Positions 17,983 to 26,049 of a stretch of 30,702 nucleotides of DNA are shown here, in pieces. The notes under the pieces were generated by a model. The model did not search any database. It saw only the letters and a program-made list of their open reading frames with translations, and was not told where the DNA came from. Position 1 is the first letter of the stretch; each line of letters begins with the position of its first letter. The translations under genes were made by a program, and so were the position numbers. The stretch is from the NCBI GenBank assembly GCA_026400595.1, contig JAPLOT010000249.1, positions 1 through 30,702 of the forward strand, read 5' to 3'. The stretch comes from Alphaproteobacteria bacterium (GTDB lineage: Bacteria > Pseudomonadota > Alphaproteobacteria > Rhizobiales > Aestuariivirgaceae).

Positions 17983-18825
17983 TCACGCCAGCAGCCGGGC
18001 AAGCCGGACAAAGCCACCCACCGGGATCTGCTCGGCCCGCTGCTCCGGATCGAGGCCCGCCGCGGCAAGCAAGGGCTCGGGATCAGGCACCAGCGTCTTC
18101 AGGCTTGCGCGCAGCATCTTGCGGCGCTGGCCGAAGGCCGCCGCGGTGACGCGCTCGAGCGCCGCAACACTGCACTCCGGTTCCATGGTACGGCGGGGGA
18201 CGAGCTGGACGATGCTGGACGTCACCTTGGGCGGCGGCGTGAAGGCGCTGCGGTTCACGTCGAAGAGCTTGCGGACCTCGCAGCGCCACTGGCAGAGCAC
18301 CGACAGGCGCCCGTAGTCCTTGCCGCCGGGCTTCGCGGCGATACGCTCGGCCACTTCCTTCTGGAACATCAACGTCAGCGACTGGTACCAGGGCGGCCAG
18401 GCGCCCTGCGTCAGCCAGCCGGTCAGCAGCGGCGTTGCGATGTTGTAAGGCAGGTTGGCAACGATCTTTGCCGGGCCTTGGACAAGATCCTGCCAGCGCA
18501 CCGCCATCGCATCGCCCGCCACGATGGTGATGCGTCGCGGATAGGCGACGGCGATCTCCTCAAGAGCCGCAAGGGCACGGTCGTCGCGCTCGATGGCAAC
18601 GACATGGCCCGCCCCCTCCAGCAGCAGGGCCCGCGTCAGGCCGCCCGGACCAGGACCGACCTCGACAATGGTGAAGCCTTCCAGAGGTGCGGCGGCCCTG
18701 GCAATGCGGCGCGTGAGATTGAGATCGAAGAGGAAGTTCTGTCCAAGACTCTTGCGGGCCTGCAGACCGTGGCGCGCGATGACCTCGCGCAGCGGCGGCA
18801 ATCCGTCGTCAGTCACGAGCGGCAT
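17983..18825 (-). CDS. ksgA: 16S rRNA (adenine1518/1519-N6)-dimethyltransferase
   Basis: KsgA (RsmA) dimethylates two adenines in helix 45 during late 30S assembly. From the ATG at 18825 the 280-residue protein reads MPLVTDDGLPPLREVIARHG, then KSLGQNFLFD, the SAM site VEVGPGPGGLTRALL, the acidic AIERDD, the catalytic NLPYNIATPLL, and the substrate-side block SAFTPPPKVTSSIV with FGQRRKMLRASLK. It overlaps the end of pdxA by 17 bases, so the two are co-transcribed. An in-frame start six codons earlier is possible but adds nothing conserved. It appears complete. Confidence 0.95.
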   Translation of the reverse strand: MPLVTDDGLPPLREVIARHGLQARKSLGQNFLFDLNLTRRIARAAAPLEGFTIVEVGPGPGGLTRALLLEGAGHVVAIERDDRALAALEEIAVAYPRRITIVAGDAMAVRWQDLVQGPAKIVANLPYNIATPLLTGWLTQGAWPPWYQSLTLMFQKEVAERIAAKPGGKDYGRLSVLCQWRCEVRKLFDVNRSAFTPPPKVTSSIVQLVPRRTMEPECSVAALERVTAAAFGQRRKMLRASLKTLVPDPEPLLAAAGLDPEQRAEQIPVGGFVRLARLLA

Positions 18826-19819
18826 GCGCCATCTGCGCGGCAAGCCTGAGGGCGGCGATCAGGCTGTCGGGCCTTGCCAGGCCCTTGCCTGCAATCCCCA
18901 GCGCCGTGCCGTGGTCCGGCGAAGTGCAGATGAAGGGAAGCCCGAGGCTCACGTTGATGCCGCCGTGGAAGTCGATGGTCTTCACCGGGATCAGGGCCTG
19001 GTCGTGATACATGCAGAGAATGGCATCATAGGTGGCACGGGCCTCGGGGTGAAAGGCCGTATCGGCCGAAACCGGACCCGTAACGTCGAGGCCCTCGGCT
19101 CTCAACTGCGTGAGCGCAGGCGCGATCACGTCGATCTCCTCGCGGCCCATGGCGCCGTTCTCGCCGGCATGCGGATTGAGTCCCGTAAATGTCAGTCGCG
19201 GATGGGCAATGCCGAAGTAGCGCCGGAGATCGCGCGCGGTGACGCGAGCCTGTGCGAGAATGGCCTCGCGGGTGAGCGCACGCGGCACATCGGCGAGCGG
19301 AATGTGAACGGTGACGGGAACAGCGCGCAGGTCGCCGCCGACCAGCATCATCACCTCGTTTACCGGGCTCCCGTGACGCGCCGAGAGATGGGCAAGATAG
19401 TCGGTGTGACCCTGGTGGCGGAAGCCGGCGGCGTAGAGCGCATCCTTGTTGATCGGATTGGTGACGATGGCCGAGACCGCGCCGGCAAAAGCCAGGTCAA
19501 CCGCCTCGTCGATGGCCGCAATCACCTGCGGCGCCGTTGCCGGATCGATGACGCCAGGCGCCGGCTGGGCCGCGAGCGGCCGATGCAGCACCGGTACGGC
19601 ATCGGCGAAGACGGCGGTGGCTTCCCGGGCATCGCCGATGACGCTGAAGGGCGTGCCAGGATTGCGCGCCATCCAGTAGGCGGCATCGCCGAGAAGGCAG
19701 AAGGTGGCGGCGGCATCGTGGCGCAGCGCGGCCCAGGCGGCAGCGGTAATCTCGGGAGCAACGCCTGCCGGTTCGCCGCCGGTCAGCAGAATGGGCGGTT
19801 GCAAGGCGGCGCCAATCAC
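18809..19819 (-). CDS. pdxA: 4-hydroxythreonine-4-phosphate dehydrogenase
   Basis: PdxA oxidises 4-phosphohydroxy-L-threonine in pyridoxal phosphate synthesis. The start is GTG 19819, overlapping the surA-like stop as GTGA, which gives 336 residues, the usual length. The long open frame upstream is only the surA-like gene in another frame. Landmarks are LLTGGEPAGVAPEI near the N-terminus, TNPINKDAL, the metal histidine in GHTDYLAHLS, TGLNPHAGENG, and MYHDQALIPVKTI. The first block usually reads GDPAGIGPE, so this is a mild variant. No truncation is visible. Confidence 0.94.
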   Translation of the reverse strand: MIGAALQPPILLTGGEPAGVAPEITAAAWAALRHDAAATFCLLGDAAYWMARNPGTPFSVIGDAREATAVFADAVPVLHRPLAAQPAPGVIDPATAPQVIAAIDEAVDLAFAGAVSAIVTNPINKDALYAAGFRHQGHTDYLAHLSARHGSPVNEVMMLVGGDLRAVPVTVHIPLADVPRALTREAILAQARVTARDLRRYFGIAHPRLTFTGLNPHAGENGAMGREEIDVIAPALTQLRAEGLDVTGPVSADTAFHPEARATYDAILCMYHDQALIPVKTIDFHGGINVSLGLPFICTSPDHGTALGIAGKGLARPDSLIAALRLAAQMAHAARD

Positions 19820-20808
19820 TGGGAGTAGCTGGTGTCGCGATACTCGATATAGACCGAACTCCGGGCCGTCTTCATGAAGTCCTCTTCGAACTTCGCGTAC
19901 TTCTCGTTCAAGACAATTCCCTCGACCTGCTTGCGGGTCGGCGGTTCGAGCTTCGGCATCTCGGGAGAGAGCTTGCGGCTGCTGCAGAAGGCGAGCAGCT
20001 GAATGCCATCCTTGCTCCGCATTGGCCCGACGGCCCGGCCAACGCCGGCCTGCTCCAGCGCCGATCTCAGAGGCTTCGGCAACTTCGCCGCATCGACTTC
20101 CATCGACTTCCCCACCCTGACGTCGAAGATGCCCTCGGCGGCGCCCTTGAGATTGCCACATCCCTTGATGCGCTGACCAAGTGCGGCAGCCTCCGCCGCG
20201 CGCGCCTGCAGGAGCATGGGGTCTTGACTGTCGATCGGCAGCAGGATCTCGCGCATCGTGTAGACGGTGACCGGCTTCATGCGCGGATCGTTCTTGATCT
20301 TCGCTGCGTATTCAGAAAACTCGCGCTTGATCTCCGCGTACTTCTCGTCAACCGCCTTCGGATCAACTTCGAGATCATTGCGATACTTGTTGGAGATAAG
20401 GCGATTGAAACCGACAAGCGCCGTCACGTAGCGGCGGAACGCCTTTTCGCCGATGCCCTGCTTCTTCAGCTTGTCGAGCAGTCCGGCTGCAGTCGTGTTC
20501 ATGCCCTTGGCCATCCGCTCCATCTGCTTGTTGACCTCGACATCCGTCGGGGTGAGCTTGAATTTCTCGAGCTCAAGGAGCTTCACTTCCTCGTCGACCA
20601 AGGACTTGAGGGCACCCTTGCGGGATGTATCCGTCTTGGAGTCTCCAAGGATTTTCATAAGGGCAATGCGCTGACTGATGTCACGCTCGGTGATCGGCTG
20701 GTCATTGACAACCGCGACGACACCCTGGCTTTCGGCCAAGACAGGCATGGCGGGCACAGCGATGGCCAGCCCGGCACAGACAGCAATCTGGATCAACAGT
20801 CTCATCAT
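19816..20808 (-). CDS. SurA-like periplasmic chaperone / peptidyl-prolyl isomerase
   Basis: The 330-residue protein begins with a signal peptide ending near VPAMPVLAES, followed by the SurA N-terminal pattern VAVVNDQPITERDISQRIAL and a helical chaperone core to about residue 165. It continues with a divergent parvulin-like part (TMREILLPID, GVGRAVGPMRSKDGIQLLAF). SurA helps outer-membrane proteins, including LptD, reach the assembly machinery. Its place directly behind lptD and ahead of pdxA is the standard order. Two adjacent ATG codons (20808 and 20805) are possible starts. The isomerase domain is weakly conserved, so enzyme activity is uncertain while the chaperone role is likely. Confidence 0.9.
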   Translation of the reverse strand: MMRLLIQIAVCAGLAIAVPAMPVLAESQGVVAVVNDQPITERDISQRIALMKILGDSKTDTSRKGALKSLVDEEVKLLELEKFKLTPTDVEVNKQMERMAKGMNTTAAGLLDKLKKQGIGEKAFRRYVTALVGFNRLISNKYRNDLEVDPKAVDEKYAEIKREFSEYAAKIKNDPRMKPVTVYTMREILLPIDSQDPMLLQARAAEAAALGQRIKGCGNLKGAAEGIFDVRVGKSMEVDAAKLPKPLRSALEQAGVGRAVGPMRSKDGIQLLAFCSSRKLSPEMPKLEPPTRKQVEGIVLNEKYAKFEEDFMKTARSSVYIEYRDTSYSQ

Positions 20809-20813
20809 CGCTT

Positions 20814-22916
20814 TCAGAAGTTAAAGCCGCCGTCCATCTCACCGATGGTCCGCAGCTCGACCGAGAATTTCAGAGTCCGGTCAACACCTTCATCCAGGTC
20901 CTTGTCTTCACTGTAGGTAAGGCGGGCATTCATGCATTCACAGTCGAACCCGATCCCGATCAGCTTCTCCATGAAGGCGTCTTCCTCCAGATCGTAACGA
21001 AACCCACCGAATACATTCCAGGCTCCCGTAAGGCGGTAAACCGCATCGCCCCAGACCTGTTTCTCGCGGTCATCACGCCCGTAAGCTTCGGCCTTGGCAA
21101 CATCGGCATAGGCCAAAGACCCTGAAATCCTGTCTAAAGTGAGGCTTACCATGGCTTCCTGGACATTGATGCGGGAGAGATCCTCTACGACCCGGGCCTC
21201 ATAGGTGAAGCGCAGATAGTCGTTTGGCTGATAGGCGAGGCCGCCGACCAGATCGGACGAGAGGAACAGGTTGGTGTGATCGAAGTTCAGGGTGATGGCG
21301 TCTTCGTCGCTGCGATCATCGGCGTCCTGCTCATCGGTCGTCGAGATGATCTGCGCCACCGGCGTCAACACGCTCTGCGCAAAACCGTGGTCGGCGACGA
21401 AGGGCATGCGAACGTCGAGGCCCGCCGTCGGAACGACGCGGGCTGTGGTTTCCTCATTGCTGGCCGCCGTCGGCACGTCGTCAGACACATAGAAGTCGCT
21501 GCGCAACCTGGCGAAGGGCGTCACCAGGGTGCCCATGCCATTGATGAACTGGCGGTGCCAGTGAAGTTCGGTGACGGCGCGCGTCTGCTCGGTTCCCAAG
21601 ACAGGGTTGGATTCAGTGGGCGGTTCGCAATCATTGGGATCAATGGGCTGTCCGGGATCGCCGACGTTCAGATCGCACTGGTCACGCGAGATCGAATAGG
21701 CATCGATGTCCAGGCCGAGTTCGCCCCCGAAGACGGTCTGGTCGAAGATGTAGTTCGCCGTGACATAGGGCAAGGCGACCGGCAACTGGTCCTGGCTCTC
21801 TTCCTTCAACAGCGTCCGGTAATGCAGGGCCTGGGCCGAGGCGTAGTTCCGGTCATCGAGCCCGGTGACGTAGAAACTGCTGGTGATCATGTTGTCGGTG
21901 TTGATGTCGTAGTCGTCGAAGAACTCGCGGTCACTGACGGCGGTCGCGTCCCAGCCCCAGCTCCAGTTCCTGTTGATGTCGAAGCGGCCATCTGACTGCA
22001 CGGCACCCCGCCAGCGGCTGTCGACGTCCTCGGTGCGGTCAGGATCGAGTTCATAGAGGCCGTAGCCACGGACGCTGTACATTCCATTGGCGAGGCGGTG
22101 CCGCCATTCGACATCGCCCAAGACCCCCTGTTCGGTCATGAAGCGCGGCGCGATCGTCAGATCGGCATTGGGCGCGAGGGCCCAGAAATAGGGCGTACTG
22201 ATGCCGAATCCATAGTCATTGCCGTAATGGAGGCCGGGGATCAGGAAGCCGCTGCGGCGCTTCACGCTCGGGTCCGGGTAGGAGAAGTAGGGCGTATAGG
22301 CAACCGGAACGCCGCCGATTTCCAGTTTGGCGTCGCGGTAATAGAGGGTGCGGGTCGCCTCGTCATGCGTGGTCTCGCGGGCCACGATCTGCCAGACCGG
22401 GGTTCCGCCTTCGGTCACGCAGGTCTTGCAGGCGGTATAGGTCGCCTGCTCGAAGACGGTAATGCCATTCTCATATCGCCGCGCGTAGCGCGACGTGATG
22501 GTGACGTCGTTGGTCAGCAATGCCTTTACGTGATTGGCAAAACCTTCCTTGAACTTGTCATCGAGGTCGGCCATGTCGGCTTCGACGATATTGCCGTTGG
22601 GTTCTCTCAGGACCACGGAGCCATTGGCCTTGAACCGGTTGCGGGCCATGTCATAGACCACGTTGGTTGCCGTGAGAGTATAGGGCCCATAGGTGATGTG
22701 CACGGTTCCGGTGGCCGTGGCGATCTTGGCATTGGCGTCATAGGTGAGCCGGTCAGCAACGACATCGACCCGGGTGCCCGGGGGCGGCTCACCGGTCTGG
22801 GGTGCGACGAACTCCGGCGCATCGTCTATGGCAGAAGCCTGAACCGGTCCCGCGACCAGAAGCGCAATGCCCAGCCCCATGGCAAGCGCAGGCAGGCAGG
22901 ACTGAACCTGCAGCAT
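20814..22916 (-). CDS. lptD: LPS-assembly protein LptD with an apparent barrel gap
   Basis: LptD is the outer-membrane barrel that inserts lipopolysaccharide with LptE. From ATG 22916 it has 700 residues, with a signal peptide ending near AGPVQASA. TTG 22961 and GTG 22958 are alternative starts that would add a basic segment. The OstA jellyroll follows (VDVVADRLTYDANAKIATA), with cysteines in TYTACKTCVTEG, then the barrel with PYFSYPDPSVKRRSGFLIPG. At about residue 551 NLFL runs directly into SSDLVGGLAYQPNDYLRF. Relatives normally have a FSGYDRVEGGTRANYG-type block and several strands between these points, so about 80 residues seem to be missing in frame near 21258-21266. A late cysteine pair (FDCECMN) is present. 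Confidence 0.9.
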   Translation of the reverse strand: MLQVQSCLPALAMGLGIALLVAGPVQASAIDDAPEFVAPQTGEPPPGTRVDVVADRLTYDANAKIATATGTVHITYGPYTLTATNVVYDMARNRFKANGSVVLREPNGNIVEADMADLDDKFKEGFANHVKALLTNDVTITSRYARRYENGITVFEQATYTACKTCVTEGGTPVWQIVARETTHDEATRTLYYRDAKLEIGGVPVAYTPYFSYPDPSVKRRSGFLIPGLHYGNDYGFGISTPYFWALAPNADLTIAPRFMTEQGVLGDVEWRHRLANGMYSVRGYGLYELDPDRTEDVDSRWRGAVQSDGRFDINRNWSWGWDATAVSDREFFDDYDINTDNMITSSFYVTGLDDRNYASAQALHYRTLLKEESQDQLPVALPYVTANYIFDQTVFGGELGLDIDAYSISRDQCDLNVGDPGQPIDPNDCEPPTESNPVLGTEQTRAVTELHWHRQFINGMGTLVTPFARLRSDFYVSDDVPTAASNEETTARVVPTAGLDVRMPFVADHGFAQSVLTPVAQIISTTDEQDADDRSDEDAITLNFDHTNLFLSSDLVGGLAYQPNDYLRFTYEARVVEDLSRINVQEAMVSLTLDRISGSLAYADVAKAEAYGRDDREKQVWGDAVYRLTGAWNVFGGFRYDLEEDAFMEKLIGIGFDCECMNARLTYSEDKDLDEGVDRTLKFSVELRTIGEMDGGFNF

Positions 22917-23170
22917 GTGTCGCCAGCCTGGCCTGAAGCCTGACACCCTGAATCCCACCAATCCGCCCGATCACGTATCTTTACACATTCTTAACGGCAA
23001 TCCCACCGGGCTGAAAGCACCCTTTTTCCAGTCTTTCAAATGATGTGCGATTTGAGCCACAGTATGGTGGCCGGGAATCATGGTTAACAGAGTCCTTATC
23101 TTCACACCGGCGTGATTTCCAGCTCCGGCCATTCAGGCTAGGAAGACTCGTCAACAGATCGGAATCGCTC

Positions 23171-24646
23171 ATGAAAATCAAATTCTCAGGTCCGGCCCTC
23201 CCGCGTTCGGGCACGCTCGTCCTGTTTCTCGCAGAAGGCAAGTCCTTGACCGGATTGGCCGACAAGGCCGACCGGGCCTGCAAGGGCCAGATCGCCCGGG
23301 CACTGGCTGCGGCGGCCTTCACCGGCCGTCGTGATTCGAGTCTCGACATCCTGGCCCCCGGCGGCGGCCTGGGCCGCGTGGTGGTATTCGGCCTTGGCGA
23401 TCCCGCCAAGCTGACCAGTCTTGACGTTGAGATGCTGGGAGGCGCGGTGGCCGGGACCCTGCAGAGCCAGAAGGCCAAGGCGGCATCGGTCGCCGCGGAT
23501 ATCAGCCCCAAAGGACTGTCCGAGACCGACTTCGCCGCGCTGATCGGTTCCGGCGCCCGGCTTCGGGTCTACAGTTTCAACCAGTACAAGTCGAAGAAGC
23601 CCGAGAGTGCGGGCTTGGCGGAGCTGACCATCCACAGTTCGGATGCAGCTGCCGCAGGCCGGCACTACCGGCCGCTCGAAGCGGTTGCCGAAGGCGTGCA
23701 TTTCGCCCGTGACCTGGTGAACGAGCCACCCAACATCCTGTATCCGGTGGAATTCGCGAACCGCACACGAGCGCTGACCAAGCTGGGCGTCAAGGTCGAG
23801 ATCCTTACCCCCGCGCAGATGAAGCGGCTGGGCATGGGGGCCCTGCTCGGTGTGGCCCAGGGCTCGCCGCGCGAGGCGCGGATCGTGATCATGCGCTGGG
23901 ACGGCGGTCGCAAGGGCGATGCGCCGCTCGCCTTCATCGGCAAGGGCGTAACCTTCGACACCGGTGGCATTTCGATCAAGCCGGCGGCCGGCATGGAGGA
24001 CATGAAGGGCGATATGGGCGGAGCGGCCTGCGTCGCCGGCCTGATGATGGCGCTCGCCAAGCGCAAGGCCAAGGTCAATGCGATCGGCGCCATCGGCCTG
24101 GTCGAGAACATGCCGGACGGCAATGCCCAGCGCCCCGGCGACGTGGTGACTTCGATGTCGGGCCAGACCATCGCGGTGCTCAACACCGATGCCGAAGGCC
24201 GGCTCGTCTTGGCAGATGTGCTCTGGTACGTGCAGCAGCGTTTCAAGCCGAAGTTCATGATCGATCTTGCCACCCTCACGGGCGCAATTCTCGTGGCGCT
24301 GGGCAAGGAACATGCGGGGCTGTTCTCGAATGATGACGAACTGGCACAGCGCCTGTCGGAGGCAGGACAGGCGACCGGCGAGAAGGTCTGGCGCATGCCG
24401 CTGGCGCCGGAATACGACAAGATCATCGACCACGACGTGGCCGACGTGAAGAACACCGGCGGCCGCTTCGCTGGATCGATCACGGCCGCCCAGTTCCTGC
24501 AGCGCTTTGTCAACAAGCTGCCCTGGGTTCACCTCGATATTGCCGGCACGGCGATGGATGCGCCGCGCTCGGCGATCAGCCCCAGCTGGGGTTCAGGCTG
24601 GGGCGTACGCCTGCTGAACCGGCTGGTGGCCCGCCACTACGAGTGA
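23171..24646 (+). CDS. pepA: Leucyl aminopeptidase (M17, PepA)
   Basis: The 491-residue cytosolic metallopeptidase removes N-terminal residues from peptides. The start is ATG 23171 (MKIKFSGPALPRSG); the longer upstream frame is not conserved. The catalytic domain shows RDLVNEPPNILYP, the metal-site block FDTGGISIKPAAGMEDMKGD, NTDAEGRLVLADVLWY, DLATLTGAILVALG and the end GTAMDAPRSAISPSWGSGWG. All metal ligands appear present. The gene diverges from lptD across about 250 bases. The last ten bases overlap the end of the lacI-type gene tail to tail, so transcription of the two may interfere. Confidence 0.95.
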   Translation: MKIKFSGPALPRSGTLVLFLAEGKSLTGLADKADRACKGQIARALAAAAFTGRRDSSLDILAPGGGLGRVVVFGLGDPAKLTSLDVEMLGGAVAGTLQSQKAKAASVAADISPKGLSETDFAALIGSGARLRVYSFNQYKSKKPESAGLAELTIHSSDAAAAGRHYRPLEAVAEGVHFARDLVNEPPNILYPVEFANRTRALTKLGVKVEILTPAQMKRLGMGALLGVAQGSPREARIVIMRWDGGRKGDAPLAFIGKGVTFDTGGISIKPAAGMEDMKGDMGGAACVAGLMMALAKRKAKVNAIGAIGLVENMPDGNAQRPGDVVTSMSGQTIAVLNTDAEGRLVLADVLWYVQQRFKPKFMIDLATLTGAILVALGKEHAGLFSNDDELAQRLSEAGQATGEKVWRMPLAPEYDKIIDHDVADVKNTGGRFAGSITAAQFLQRFVNKLPWVHLDIAGTAMDAPRSAISPSWGSGWGVRLLNRLVARHYE

Positions 24647-25668
24647 GGTGCCGCCGTCGATGATCGGATCACGACTTCGTGCGGCAGCACGATTTCGCGG
24701 GCAACGCCGCGACGGCCCTCGAGCATCGAGATGAGCATGTCGACGCCGGCCGCGCCGATCTCCTGGCGCGGCTGGCGCACCGTCGTGAGCGGCGGGTCCG
24801 AAATCGACGCGCTGTAAATGTCGTCGATGCCGGCAATGGAGATGGCGCCGGGAACCGACAGGCCGAGCTGCTTGCAGCGCCACAATGCGCCGAGTGCCAT
24901 TGTGTCATTGGCGCAGAAGACTGCCGTGGGAGGCTTCGGTAGCGCCATCAGGGCATCGATTGCCATGGAGCCCGCCGCATAGCTGTAGTCACCATGAATG
25001 ACGAGCGTTTCGTCATAGGCAATGCCCGCCGCCTCCAGCGCCTGGTGATAGCCGGTCAAGCGGCGTTCGGCGGCAAAGGATGGGCAAGCGCCGCGGACAT
25101 GCGCGATGCGGCGGTGCCCGAGGCCAATCAGATGACGTGTGACCTCTGCCGCGGCCGCGGCATCATCGATGCGGACGGTGGCCGCTGCGCCGGCCGGTGC
25201 ATCGAGCAGCTGCACGATCGGTACCGGCCCGCGTGCGCCGCTCTCGACCTGCTTGCGCACCTGGGGATCGACGATGATGAGGCCGTCGGCCCGGCGCGAA
25301 TTGAGAATCTCGAGGTAGGTCTGTTCGCGCCAGTGCTCGCGGCTGGTGAAGCCCAGCACGATCGCGTAGCCGCGGCGGTGGGCGCCCGCCTCTATGCCGT
25401 GGAAGATCTCCGGATAGAACTGGTTATCCAGCGCCGGGATCAGCACGAGGATGGCCTGCGAACACTGTTTGCGCAGCGATCGCGCCACCAGGTTCACCTT
25501 GTAGCCGAAATTCTCCGCCGCGGCCTGCACGGCCTTGCGGGTGGAAACGGCAACGAGATCGGGGTTGCTGAGCGCGCGCGATGCCGTGGCCGTCGACACG
25601 CCGGCGAGGCGGGCGACATCGACAAGCCGCGGGCGGAGGAGTTGCGAAGCCGTAGCGGGTTTTTCCAT
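24637..25668 (-). CDS. LacI-family transcriptional regulator
   Basis: This 343-residue repressor has an N-terminal helix-turn-helix and hinge at about residues 15-60 (LVDVARLAGVSTATASRALS, then STRKAVQAAAENFGYKVN), followed by a periplasmic-binding-like sensor domain with ALDNQFYPEIFHGIEAGA, FCANDTMALGAL and SIAGIDDIYSASISDPPLT. Such proteins usually sense a sugar or sugar derivative and control neighbouring catabolic genes. Upstream is a regulatory region with a GGTTGCACAACC palindrome 20 bases from the start codon, a candidate autoregulatory operator. The likely targets are itself and the sugar-oxidation cluster at 26-29 kb. The ligand is unknown. Confidence 0.93.
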   Translation of the reverse strand: MEKPATASQLLRPRLVDVARLAGVSTATASRALSNPDLVAVSTRKAVQAAAENFGYKVNLVARSLRKQCSQAILVLIPALDNQFYPEIFHGIEAGAHRRGYAIVLGFTSREHWREQTYLEILNSRRADGLIIVDPQVRKQVESGARGPVPIVQLLDAPAGAAATVRIDDAAAAAEVTRHLIGLGHRRIAHVRGACPSFAAERRLTGYHQALEAAGIAYDETLVIHGDYSYAAGSMAIDALMALPKPPTAVFCANDTMALGALWRCKQLGLSVPGAISIAGIDDIYSASISDPPLTTVRQPRQEIGAAGVDMLISMLEGRRGVAREIVLPHEVVIRSSTAAPHS

Positions 25669-25687
25669 GGATCAATCCGACAGAGCT

Positions 25688-25699
25688 GGTTGCACAACC
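25688..25699. promoter_or_regulatory. Candidate LacI-family operator 1
   Basis: GGTTGCACAACC has perfect five-base inverted arms around CA and lies 20 bases upstream of the regulator's start codon. It matches the second site at 25964-25975 in ten of twelve positions. Pairs of short palindromes near a LacI-family gene are typical of its operators, but the match to this protein is inferred. Confidence 0.45.
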
Positions 25700-25963
25700 T
25701 ATGCGTTCAATCTTGCGCGTCATTGAGACTTTCGCCGGTCCCTGGCAGGCCCGCCGATGTGATGCGCCAGTCAAACTCTCACGATTGCGTACTGCCCTCA
25801 TAACTCATATTGACCAAAAGGACAAATAAAAAATGTTTAGTTATATATATTTGACGGCATGAAATAAATCTTCCGGCAATTCCGGCCTCCGGCGAGACGA
25901 TGGAACCAGGTCCCCGGTCCCTCTAAGTCCAAGTAATTTCAGGGAGGAATATCTACAATCTAA

Positions 25964-25975
25964 GGTTTTACAACC
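25964..25975. promoter_or_regulatory. Candidate LacI-family operator 2
   Basis: GGTTTTACAACC keeps the GGTT and AACC arms and resembles the site at 25688-25699 (ten of twelve bases). It lies 276 bases further along, beside the orphan ribosome-site-like sequence and 75 bases from the end of the FAD reductase gene. If functional it would control a plus-strand promoter or allow looping with the first site. Confidence 0.35.
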
Positions 25976-26049
25976 AAGGGATGGCTGCAGCGAGACTTGC
26001 AGCGCAGGATGTCGCCACGCGGCCTTGACCGTCTCCCGTCCTGCGAATC

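Larger units (their letters stand above)
25669..26049. promoter_or_regulatory. Gene-free, partly AT-rich regulatory region
   Basis: These 381 bases hold no convincing gene. The stretch around 25800-25870 is strikingly AT-rich for this genome (for example TTAGTTATATATATTTGACG) and probably contains the minus-strand promoter of the LacI-type gene. Two operator-like palindromes lie at the two sides. On the plus strand a strong ribosome-site-like AGGGAGGAAT at about 25941-25950 is not followed by a reading frame, which hints that a plus-strand gene once began here. The only short frame nearby, 15 codons from ATG 25982, has no recognisable content. Confidence 0.5.

Noticed and set aside
18809..20161. 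A 450-codon version of pdxA starting inside the surA-like gene
   Set aside because: The first 114 codons are the surA-like gene in another frame. The GTG at 19819, coupled to the surA-like stop, gives the normal PdxA length.
25982..26029. Fifteen-codon frame beginning ATG GCT GCA GCG after AAGGG
   Set aside because: It is too short and unconserved in appearance to support as a gene or leader peptide.
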